Part shown: piece by piece, positions 27,330 to 34,594 of the stretch | How the letters are laid out: each line of letters begins with the position of its first letter | Numbering within the stretch: position 1 is the stretch's first letter | The notes under the pieces: model-generated | Told to the model about the DNA's origin: nothing | Databases searched by the model: none | What the model saw: only the letters and a program-made list of their open reading frames with translations | Position numbers and translations under genes: made by a program | Source of the DNA: Yoonia sp. BS5-3 | GTDB taxonomy: Bacteria > Pseudomonadota > Alphaproteobacteria > Rhodobacterales > Rhodobacteraceae | Direction of reading: 5' to 3' | Length of the DNA stretch: 64,000 nucleotides | Assembly: GCF_038069655.2 (NCBI RefSeq) | Contig: NZ_CP150951.2 | Coordinates: 1,824,001 to 1,888,000 of the forward strand

Positions 27330-27507
27330 GCTGGAACACTCGAGTGCGATTTGTGGCAGTAAGCTCGATCGCAAGACTGATTACAAGCCACGGCAAGATT
27401 CGCAAAGAACAAGCATAAGCGGCCCCGTTCTACCCCCAAATCACGTAATTGTTGCCTAAGCAGTCATTGGCGCAGCAGCGACGAAAGCTCACTTTGTCCC
27501 GCATTGC

Positions 27508-27575
27508 GTGAGTTCGCTTGTACTGAGAATTTGCAGGCGCAGCGAATGTCTCCTTCGACCGGCCGCATCGCAGTA
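27508..27575. repeat. Direct repeat flanking the biosynthetic cluster, left copy
   Basis: Beginning GTGAGTTCGCTTGTACTGAG and containing GCGCAGCGAATG, this about 67-bp block matches 33499-33565 in the same orientation with about ten mismatches. The two copies bracket the cluster at 27711-33009. Its core, GCAGCGAA followed by a CCGC...GCAG segment, belongs to a dispersed intergenic repeat family also seen at 33754 and 47545. The rest of the gap 27330-27710 holds no gene that I can support. Confidence 0.6.
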
Positions 27576-27710
27576 TTTAATATCGTCGACGGATGGCGGC
27601 TATGAGCCCATAGCGGTCATCATAGATTTACGTTGCGTGCGCTCGCAGAGCATAGATCGCTGCAAGTGCATAAAATCTGCTGTTGCTGCGCAGCCCCAAA
27701 AAGTGGCCAT

Positions 27711-28406
27711 TTATTCAACGCCCACAAGTAACTCGCTCGGCTCACTGTCCAATCCTAGTTCACTGACAAGGAACTTCTTACCAAGATTTGTCACCGTGAC
27801 GGAACGGTCATCTCTTGTTCTTTCAATAAACGACTTAGAAAGCATGCCTTGCGCGATCGAAGAGCCAAGTATCCCAGCGACATGCGGCCGCCGCTCGCTC
27901 CAATCCAAACATCTCGGTGCAAAGCGTCCCCTTTTTCTTGAAATAACGTGGGGATCAATTTCTAGCGCTCTAAAGAGAACGTGTTCTGTGTCCAGTAGTT
28001 GAAAACTCTCATCATTCATTGCCAAGACGCCCCCTCTAACCAAAACATCCGTGATTGAAGTCCCCAATCTTCCAGCCAGGTGATTATAACAAAATCGACC
28101 GGTCCGCAGCCGGTCTTCAACAGGTTTAGGCTCTCTTATACTGAGATCTAATTTCGTGGCGAGCGCTTCAATTGCTTCGGCAATATCTTCACTCGCCAAC
28201 TCGAAGTACCTGTGACGTCCGCACTTTCTAACCTTAATCACGTTCAGTTCCGTGAGAATGGATAAATGACTACTGGCTGTTTGCCCAGAGATTCGCGCAC
28301 GGTATGCAAGTTCACTGGCCGGGAGCGCTTTGCCTCCAAACAGAGCGATGAGTATGGCGACCCGGCTTCGGTGGGAAACCGCTTGTCCAAAACTTTCCAG
28401 CTCCAA
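27711..28406 (-). CDS. ArsR-family regulator of the biosynthetic cluster
   Basis: A 231-aa protein. An N-terminal winged helix (VSHRSRVAILIALFGGKALP, ISGQTASSHLSILTELNVI and wing VRKCGRHRYFEL) is followed by a C-terminal extension of about 130 residues (CYNHLAGRLGTSITDVLVRG, CLDWSERRPHVAGILGSSIA, VTNLGKKFL). The extension contains Cys and His residues, and a second DNA-binding-like fold is possible. Larger ArsR proteins of this shape occur in the family. It is divergent from the SET gene, so it probably controls the five-gene operon and itself. Confidence 0.85.
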   Translation of the reverse strand: MELESFGQAVSHRSRVAILIALFGGKALPASELAYRARISGQTASSHLSILTELNVIKVRKCGRHRYFELASEDIAEAIEALATKLDLSIREPKPVEDRLRTGRFCYNHLAGRLGTSITDVLVRGGVLAMNDESFQLLDTEHVLFRALEIDPHVISRKRGRFAPRCLDWSERRPHVAGILGSSIAQGMLSKSFIERTRDDRSVTVTNLGKKFLVSELGLDSEPSELLVGVE

Positions 28407-28558
28407 AATCTCGTCCTTTCAATTGGTTACGATAAACATACTTGGAGTCCGAGTGCCCAGTATCAATGACATTTCGCCATTCATCGTAGCGTTAAGAATT
28501 GCAAAAACCTAGCTGTTAGGCAATCTGAATCTACCATCATAGGTTGCAGGAGCACATG

Positions 28559-29020
28559 ATGAACCTTGCCACTAAAGAGAGCATAGAAGACTTAAGCGAA
28601 CCTACCAGTTTCGAGTTATTTCAAGCAAAATTGGAGATTTCTAATTGCGTTCACAAAGGGCGCTGTTTGGTTGCCGCGCAGTCTTTCAACCAGGGAGACC
28701 TAATCGTTGAAGCACCGGCATACGAACTTCCGAAGTGTGATCTGGACCCCGTCCGGCGCTTAGATTTGTACAAGTACATTTTTTTCGACCCATCGGTATA
28801 CCGTTCGCACAGAGATCACGCGGAACCATACCTAGTTTTTGGCCCGCTGGCATTTTGCAATCACTCACCATGTCCGAATGCCTTTGTTCAATGGTACAAG
28901 CATGGCTCCATAGTCACCGTGAAACTTCGGGCCAGTGACGACATCTCGAAAAATGAAGAAATTACAATGCGGTATGCGAATATCGGTCAGTATCCTGGCG
29001 CGTCAAGTTGGGAACAATAG
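28559..29020 (+). CDS. SET-domain methyltransferase-like protein
   Basis: A 153-aa minimal SET protein: SAM-binding start KGRCLVAAQSFNQGDLIVEA (residues 33-51), the pseudoknot motif NHSPCPN (101-107) and the closing ITMRYAN (135-141, catalytic Tyr). Pre- and post-SET zinc clusters are absent. SET enzymes methylate lysine or other amines; here the target may be a peptide, the partner enzyme or a metabolite. The start at 28559 sits 6 bp after AGGAG; ATG 28556 is an alternative. It is the first gene of the operon, 13 bp before the ThiF-like gene. Confidence 0.82.
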   Translation: MNLATKESIEDLSEPTSFELFQAKLEISNCVHKGRCLVAAQSFNQGDLIVEAPAYELPKCDLDPVRRLDLYKYIFFDPSVYRSHRDHAEPYLVFGPLAFCNHSPCPNAFVQWYKHGSIVTVKLRASDDISKNEEITMRYANIGQYPGASSWEQ

Positions 29021-29033
29021 AGAGGAAAGAGAA

Positions 29034-29972
29034 ATGTTGAAGAAACCAAGAATTATTCGCCACGATGCGAATTTTGACGAGAAGTTTTACTGGGATCGGG
29101 TAAATCGCAACGGTTGTTTCTTAGGCGTAGACGAAGCTCAGCAACGCTTGTCGCAAGAAAAACTGCGCGACTCTGTTGTGGGCGTTGCTGGATGCGGCGG
29201 TATCGGCGGTCTTCTTGCTATGACACTAGCCCGCCTTGGCGTCGGTCACATTAAACTAGCCGACCCCGACAGCTTTGAAGCATCAAATATCAATCGTCAG
29301 CTCGGCGCTGGACAAAACACGTTAGGTCGCAACAAAGCGATTGTTGTCGGCGAGTTCGTTCGCGAAATGGTCAGCGATGTGACCCTTGAGGTGTTCCCAG
29401 AAGGGATCCAGACCCATACTGCCGAGACTTTTGTCGATGGATGCGACTTGGTTTTCGACCAAACCGATGTTTACCTGATAACTGAACGCTATGCTCTTCA
29501 TGACGCGTTCCAGAACCACGAACGCACAAAGTGCATCCTTGCTTCATGTGTTTGGGGTTGGGGCGCAAATATCTACAAGTTCGAGCGAGGAGGGGTCACA
29601 CTTAAGGACCTCTTTCAAATTCCAGAAGGAAAAAAGCTCGATAAGGATGATGTTGACACCCTCATTAGAATGCAGCTCAATTATCTCCCGCGATTTCCTG
29701 ACTTGGATGGTATTCTCGATTGGATGGGTGATGTTGGTAACGTCCCGATTAACGCAGTAACACCGCCGCTTTCATGCTATATGTTGGCCACTCGAGCAGC
29801 TCTTGTTCTCTGTGATCTGGAGAAACAGCCTTACTGTGAACCGCTCCCACCAGTACCCTCTTATTATTGGTATGATTCCGCCACTTGGCATAGCGGCATC
29901 CATCAATTTGATGGAAATTGGGTCAACATCGATGAGCACCAAAAGCACTTCAAGGGTGCAAAGGTTGCTTGA
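29034..29972 (+). CDS. E1/ThiF-family adenylyltransferase
   Basis: A 312-aa Rossmann protein of the ThiF/MoeB/HesA superfamily. The nucleotide loop is GCGGIGG (residues 53-59), followed by LADPDSFEASNINRQ (76-90) with the conserved Asp and Arg, and a Q-T-D segment (143-145). The zinc CxxC pairs of MoeB/ThiF are absent, and no small ubiquitin-like carrier (MoaD/ThiS) is encoded nearby. It may therefore adenylate a free carboxylate of a small molecule, as E1-like enzymes do in some natural-product pathways. The start at 29034 follows GAGGAAAG. Confidence 0.88.
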   Translation: MLKKPRIIRHDANFDEKFYWDRVNRNGCFLGVDEAQQRLSQEKLRDSVVGVAGCGGIGGLLAMTLARLGVGHIKLADPDSFEASNINRQLGAGQNTLGRNKAIVVGEFVREMVSDVTLEVFPEGIQTHTAETFVDGCDLVFDQTDVYLITERYALHDAFQNHERTKCILASCVWGWGANIYKFERGGVTLKDLFQIPEGKKLDKDDVDTLIRMQLNYLPRFPDLDGILDWMGDVGNVPINAVTPPLSCYMLATRAALVLCDLEKQPYCEPLPPVPSYYWYDSATWHSGIHQFDGNWVNIDEHQKHFKGAKVA

Positions 29973-29982
29973 GTGATTAGGG

Positions 29983-30552
29983 ATGGTTTCCTGGATAATC
30001 GAGCATATGGGCGATCCGCCCCAGGATACCATCTCCGTCTGGACAACTGTCTACAAAACGGAGCTCGGTTGGATCGCCGACGTGGATGAGAAATTTGTCT
30101 GTGACGATTTCCATAACGGATGCGTACACCTACTGGCCTATCTCGATGGTGAGCCTGTCGGTACTGCTAGGGTCGTTTTTCCATGCAATGGATACCTTCC
30201 CTGCGAAGGAAAAGCAAATGACAAGACAGTTCTCCGTGATTGCAAAAACAAGGCTGAGATTACGCGAGTTATGGTCATAGACCGTTTTCGCAAGATGACT
30301 TTTCCTTGTTATCCGAACGGTATTTATGACGCACTTATGCAACGTGCCATAACCGTTTGCCAATCGAACCTTGTTGAACTGGTAGCAATGGATGTGCGTA
30401 TACAGAGCAGCAAAAATAGCATCTTCCGCAGCCTGAAGAAGTTCGGCTTCCTGCCTACCGGGATCTCATATCCTGACCCGTTGGGAGTCCACTTTCCCGA
30501 TTGTACGACCGTGATCTTAGACACGAAATCCAAGGTCAGGCAGCCAGTTTAG
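29983..30552 (+). CDS. GNAT-fold acyltransferase of the LuxI/FeeM (N-acyl amino acid synthase) type
   Basis: A 189-aa protein patterned like autoinducer synthases and FeeM-type N-acyl amino-acid synthases: VYKTELGW, AYLDGEPVGTARVVFP, AEITRVMVIDRFR, then the C-terminal LKKFGFLPTGISYPDPLG. Known relatives transfer an acyl group from acyl-ACP or acyl-CoA to an amine. No LuxR partner is adjacent, so a biosynthetic acylation is more likely than quorum sensing. It lies 10 bp after the ThiF gene. The start could also be ATG 30007. Confidence 0.8.
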   Translation: MVSWIIEHMGDPPQDTISVWTTVYKTELGWIADVDEKFVCDDFHNGCVHLLAYLDGEPVGTARVVFPCNGYLPCEGKANDKTVLRDCKNKAEITRVMVIDRFRKMTFPCYPNGIYDALMQRAITVCQSNLVELVAMDVRIQSSKNSIFRSLKKFGFLPTGISYPDPLGVHFPDCTTVILDTKSKVRQPV

Positions 30553-30603
30553 CGAACCTCTCGCGAGGCGAACTGCCCAAGCACTGACAAGGGAGCATCG
30601 ACT

Positions 30604-31332
30604 ATGCTTATTGCGCAAAAGGAAATACCCGAAACTTCACCTGCTTGGCACCACACGGTGCTCCACGATCTAAGTCTCCGGCTGGAAGATGAGCAAGGAT
30701 TCCCCTGTATCTTTTCAAAAAACGCTTTCGCTCGTGGACTTGTTAAGCTGTGTTTTGTCGAAGACAACCTTAGCCAATCACTCCGTCAGTTGGCAGATGA
30801 CTTACGCTTGTACGTCAAGTTGTCAGACCGGTGGGATGGAAATCTTGGAACAGCCTATCCCCTTGTCGTGGCATTCTCACAAAATGCCATCCAGTCTCAG
30901 TCATTGGAAGATTACCATGCGTTTGGATGGTGGATTCTACAGCAACTTCATGACTTTGATGAGAAGCCCTGGCCAGAGGGAGTTTCCACGGATCCGCACC
31001 ACCCGTATTGGAGCATGTGCTTTCACGGGATGCAGATCTTCGTCAACATGAGTTGCCCTGCTCACGAACAGAGGCGTAGCCGAAACCTGGGCAGTCATTT
31101 GCTATTTATAATAAATCCAAGAGAACGTTTCGATGTCGTGGCGGGTGACACTGACGCGGGTCGAAAGGTGCGCGCCAATATTCGATCAAGGATCGAGAAG
31201 TATGACCAGCAAAGCCATTGCCCCCAACTAGGCAGTTTCGTGGCGGGTGAAATAGAATGGTGGCAGTATGGCATAACAGACGTAAACACCACCGACCGCG
31301 CAGACAAGTGCCCCTTTCGATCGAATACCTGA
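30604..31332 (+). CDS. YqcI/YcgG-family protein, probable haem-dependent N-oxygenase
   Basis: A 242-aa member of the YqcI/YcgG family: FPCIFSKNAFARGLVKLCFV (residues 33-52), YPLVVAFSQ, ILQQLHDFDEKPWPEGVSTD, HHPYWSMCFHGMQIFVNMSC and PAHEQRRSRN, with the terminal EIEWWQYG. Studied relatives, such as GntA of guanitoxin biosynthesis, are haem enzymes that N-hydroxylate a guanidine or amino group. A similar N-oxygenation is inferred here. A good ribosome site (AAGGGAG) lies 8 bp before the ATG. Confidence 0.85.
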   Translation: MLIAQKEIPETSPAWHHTVLHDLSLRLEDEQGFPCIFSKNAFARGLVKLCFVEDNLSQSLRQLADDLRLYVKLSDRWDGNLGTAYPLVVAFSQNAIQSQSLEDYHAFGWWILQQLHDFDEKPWPEGVSTDPHHPYWSMCFHGMQIFVNMSCPAHEQRRSRNLGSHLLFIINPRERFDVVAGDTDAGRKVRANIRSRIEKYDQQSHCPQLGSFVAGEIEWWQYGITDVNTTDRADKCPFRSNT

Positions 31333-31335
31333 CTG

Positions 31336-32136
31336 ATGGCTGGCCAAATGCGGATTTCTTTTGTCACAGGTGCTTCCGCTGACACGCCTTTCGTTGATCA
31401 GCTGGAATGTATCTGCCGTAAGGCACTCGATCAGCGGTCTGACGCCATACTGTTACCCGAAATGCCTGCTGGCAAATGGGTCTGTGAAAACAAACCGTTC
31501 GACGCAGCGCTTGCCCGTAACTGGGTCGCACAACACGAAAAAATTGAGGAAGCATTGTTGGAAACAGGGTGTTCCTTCTTTTTCACTCGGCCGGTTGCTT
31601 ACCGTGGTCGGTTGGCGAACCAAGCTATGTTTTTATCAGAATCCCATCGGAAAGTTCTCCATACCAAACAGATTTTTCCCAACGAACCTGGCTGGTTTGA
31701 GTCCGACTGGTTTTTGCCGGGCACCGATCAGTTCCGAACGATGAAACTTGGCGGCGTAACTGTGGCGTTCTTGATCTGCACGGAGTTGTTTTGGCCAGAA
31801 ATGGCCCGAAGCATGTTTGATGAAGAAATCGATGTTTTCTTAGTACCGCGCGCAACAGGTGGGTCAGAAGAAAAATGGTTGGTAGCGGGGCGCTTACTGT
31901 CCCATGTTACTGGTTCATTTGTAGCAAGTAGCAACCGGAATCATGTCGTACAATCAACTGACACTGGCTTTTTGGTACGTCCGGACGGATCATTCGAAAC
32001 GCACTCAACGCCACAGTTGGAACCGGAAGTCTCAACTTTCACAATGGATACAAAGTGCGTTTGCGATGGGAGACGTAGCTATCCTGCCTATATCAAGACT
32101 CCTTATCGATTGGTTCCTTGTCGCAACGACACATGA
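31336..32136 (+). CDS. Carbon-nitrogen hydrolase (nitrilase superfamily)
   Basis: A 266-aa enzyme with the full catalytic triad in context: Glu42 (LLPEMPAGKW), Lys110 (HTKQIFPNEPGWFE) and Cys147 (VAFLICTELFWPE). The superfamily cleaves or forms amide-type C-N bonds (amidases, carbamoylases, N-acyltransferase-like members). It starts 3 bp after the YqcI/YcgG stop, so it is translationally coupled. It could trim or condense an amide in the pathway product. Confidence 0.87.
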   Translation: MAGQMRISFVTGASADTPFVDQLECICRKALDQRSDAILLPEMPAGKWVCENKPFDAALARNWVAQHEKIEEALLETGCSFFFTRPVAYRGRLANQAMFLSESHRKVLHTKQIFPNEPGWFESDWFLPGTDQFRTMKLGGVTVAFLICTELFWPEMARSMFDEEIDVFLVPRATGGSEEKWLVAGRLLSHVTGSFVASSNRNHVVQSTDTGFLVRPDGSFETHSTPQLEPEVSTFTMDTKCVCDGRRSYPAYIKTPYRLVPCRNDT

Positions 32137-32145
32137 TTGCTGAGT

Positions 32146-33009
32146 TTAAGAACTCGCCCGTCTTGCTGTTCCGACGATGTATATCAGAGATGCTGCGACA
32201 ACTAACGCGCCGCCGAGCACCGTTTTTGTGCCAAGTTCTTCATTAAACAACATGAATGCCCAAACTGGTGCTAAGGGTATTTCCAAAAGTCCGAGAAGCG
32301 CCGCTGCCAGTGCGGGAATCCTAGATACCCCGGCTAAGTAAACACCAAACCCAAGACCTACATTCACGAGGCCGTAGAGTGCTAACCAGGTGAAGTCTAT
32401 GGTTGATACGGCAAAGCCGGTCGAAAACGGCGCAACAACCAAAACTGCTAAATATGCTGACAGATAGGCGCATTTGGAAGAGTTGGCTGACGGGAAATAT
32501 TTTGCCAGGACAGTGATTGCTGCCATAAAAATCGTCATTAGCATTGCAAGCCCTAACCCGACAAAATCTAAAAAACTTTGCCCTCCCCAAGCCAATATAC
32601 CGATACCAAAGGCGCTTCCGACAGCTGCAATGATCCCGACAGAGGTTGGCGTTTCATGCAGAAGTAACCAGGCAAGAACCATTGTCACCAGCGGCACCGC
32701 ACCGTACACGAACGCTACGTTGGCAATTGATGTGAAGAAGAACGCTGAAATGAAGCAAGTCATCGCAATGGCTGAGACACCTGCAATGATCACTTCACCA
32801 GTTGAGAACTTAAGCAGATCTTGTAGCCCTTTGTCGCGCGACAATCCATAGTGGATGAGCATTACAGCAAGCCCACCAAATACAGAGCGCCATAGCAGAG
32901 TCGTGGCTATATCCGTCGATACGACCCTTGTGAAGAGTCCGGCAGTGCTCCATGACAATGCAGCAATGATGACTAGGGTGTATCCGGTTAGTTCGCCACG
33001 TGATGTCAT
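32146..33009 (-). CDS. EamA/DMT-family exporter of the biosynthetic cluster
   Basis: A 287-aa membrane protein with about ten helices in two EamA repeats (ALSWSTAGLFTRVVSTDIAT and the C-terminal LLGLLEIPLAPVWAFMLFNE). It is convergent with the hydrolase gene, only 9 bp away. The start at 33009 gives the normal N-terminus; an upstream extension to 33189 is not family-like. It probably exports the pathway product or confers self-protection (inference from position). Confidence 0.85.
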   Translation of the reverse strand: MTSRGELTGYTLVIIAALSWSTAGLFTRVVSTDIATTLLWRSVFGGLAVMLIHYGLSRDKGLQDLLKFSTGEVIIAGVSAIAMTCFISAFFFTSIANVAFVYGAVPLVTMVLAWLLLHETPTSVGIIAAVGSAFGIGILAWGGQSFLDFVGLGLAMLMTIFMAAITVLAKYFPSANSSKCAYLSAYLAVLVVAPFSTGFAVSTIDFTWLALYGLVNVGLGFGVYLAGVSRIPALAAALLGLLEIPLAPVWAFMLFNEELGTKTVLGGALVVAASLIYIVGTARRASS

Positions 33010-33498
33010 TTTGTTCCCATAGACGCATTTACGTTGCCTACAGTAGATGAAATTGCCCACGCCAGCTAAGCCAATCAGTTCGAGAGTTGTCGAGGTATTG
33101 ACTAGAGGCACGATAGCCAGTCGTGGCCCCGATAACAGCGGGAAACCAAGATTGGTGTCGCTCGCTATGTTGTGTCCAGCACCCCCCAAAGTTTGGATTG
33201 TGGCTCGGTCATATGACTAAAGCGACTGCTTTGACCGCATCATCCGTAGTGCAGCAAGCGCAAACGCAAAAAGCGTACCGACGTTGCATCGGCAACTCTG
33301 CGTTTGTAAATGGCGGTTCCGTCCAAGTGTCGGTGGTCCGTGCTCACAGCCGCGAAAGCACGGTACCGCTTCACACCAGATCAACACGCCCGAATGACCG
33401 GTTCGGCGACTTGTGCCGCGTTGCAACGTTAGACTTGCCGCCCACGCAAAAAAATGCTGCGTCAGCGAAGATCCAAGGTTTAGTCTGTCCGCCATACT

Positions 33499-33565
33499 GT
33501 GAGTTCGCTTGTGCTGAGATTTTGCAGTCGCAGCGAATGGCTGGTTCGACGGGCCGTACCGCAGC
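33499..33565. repeat. Direct repeat flanking the biosynthetic cluster, right copy
   Basis: Beginning GTGAGTTCGCTTGTGCTGAG and including GTCGCAGCGAATGG, this copy matches 27508-27575 in direct orientation. The 1.1-kb stretch 33010-34114 that contains it holds no gene I can support. Long overlapping frames on both strands there lack recognisable protein character. Confidence 0.6.
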
Positions 33566-33753
33566 ATATTATACCTTAGACAGACGACGGCTTTGGGCCG
33601 TCTTCGATGAGCCACTTTACCAAACAACTGCAGATGCTGCGCATGCTCCGAGGACCGCAAGGAGCCCCAAAGTAGTGTAGCAGACATTCAAACAAGACTG
33701 CCAGACAACCGCACTGTCCGCGATCCGTCAATTCGCCAGACCCCCAATTTCGC

Positions 33754-33793
33754 TGTTGCAGCGAAAGTCCGGTTTGTGGACCGCACCGCAGTA
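33754..33793. repeat. GCAGCGAA-type intergenic repeat
   Basis: TTGCAGCGAAAGTCCGG is followed by a half that returns to ACCGCACCGCAG, giving a loosely palindromic unit. Related units occur at 27531, 33522, 47545 and, partially, 21528. All lie in gene-free DNA. Confidence 0.5.
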
Positions 33794-33895
33794 TGGATCG
33801 CTCTCCAAGGACGGCACGACGAATGCACATTCATGCACCTTCGACAGTGGCAGTCGCTCGACATGCCCTTAAGGCTCAGTTTTTACACTTGCTCA

Positions 33896-34023
33896 GCCGA
33901 TTTTTGATAATGGCTGCCTTTAAAATCAATCGTGATGTATGAACACCCGCATTCAAAATCAGAAGCACGCGGCTAACACAACATTGCCAGACTGCCAAAT
34001 GCACAGATATTTGCGACAGAACC
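33896..34023 (-). mobile_element. IS6-family left-end remnant
   Basis: Reading leftward from 34023 the sequence starts GGTTCTGTCGCAAATATC, an IS6-type terminus. It continues through the untranslated leader to the first codons of the transposase (TIDFKGSHY), where homology ends. It matches the left ends at 36439 and 42921 for over 100 bp. It faces the copy at 36439, so the two IS ends enclose the GtrA/glycosyltransferase pair. Confidence 0.75.
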
Positions 34024-34114
34024 GATTTGGTTGTCTTGATAAGGTTCAATCGATCGGGCAAAAACGTCTACAATAAGTAATATCTGCGACGTTATCCTAA
34101 GGGACCAGTGGCTG

Positions 34115-34513
34115 ATGATGAAATCAGAGTTAGTGACGCAGATTATGCGCTTTGGTGTCGTCGGCTCTGTCGGCTTCATAGTTGACGCGAGCTTGCTTTG
34201 GCTATTTTTGTCACTCGGTGTCAATCCATACCTAGGACGTTTGATGTCTTTCCCGATCGCTCTCGTGACGACATGGGCACTGAATCATAAATGGACGTTC
34301 GGTGCGACACATCACGCACACCGCAAGGGGCATTTCCGACGTTATTTGGGTGTGCAGCTGACGGGTATGTCTGTGAATTATATGACCTATTCCCTTGTCA
34401 TTACCATTTTGGGAAGAGACGATTTCGTGATACTTTCAGCACTTGTTGCGGGTTCCTTTGTTGGGATGTTCATTAATTTTTGTGGTGCTCGATACATCGC
34501 ATTTCGGGTCTAG
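34115..34513 (+). CDS. GtrA-family membrane protein
   Basis: A 132-aa protein with four hydrophobic helices and GtrA hallmarks: RFGVVGSVGFIVDASLLWLF at the N-terminus, NHKWTF after helix two, and the final ARYIAFRV. GtrA proteins are thought to move undecaprenyl-phosphate sugars across the inner membrane for periplasmic glycosyltransferases. It lies 81 bp upstream of a GT-C-like enzyme, a sensible functional pair. Confidence 0.87.
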   Translation: MMKSELVTQIMRFGVVGSVGFIVDASLLWLFLSLGVNPYLGRLMSFPIALVTTWALNHKWTFGATHHAHRKGHFRRYLGVQLTGMSVNYMTYSLVITILGRDDFVILSALVAGSFVGMFINFCGARYIAFRV

Positions 34514-34594
34514 TAGCTCTGACCGAACAACGCGACGCCCCTTACCAGGACTACGAATAACAACCCTGATACCCTACAAGATTGGCTTCTTCTC

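Noticed and set aside
28935..29033. N-terminal extension of the ThiF-like gene
   Set aside because: It overlaps the SET gene, and a good ribosome site precedes the ATG at 29034.
33123..33687. Long overlapping reading frames on both strands (about 185 and 156 codons)
   Set aside because: They overlap each other, cover the GCAGCGAA repeat copies, show no recognisable domain, and have an amino-acid composition like translated non-coding DNA.
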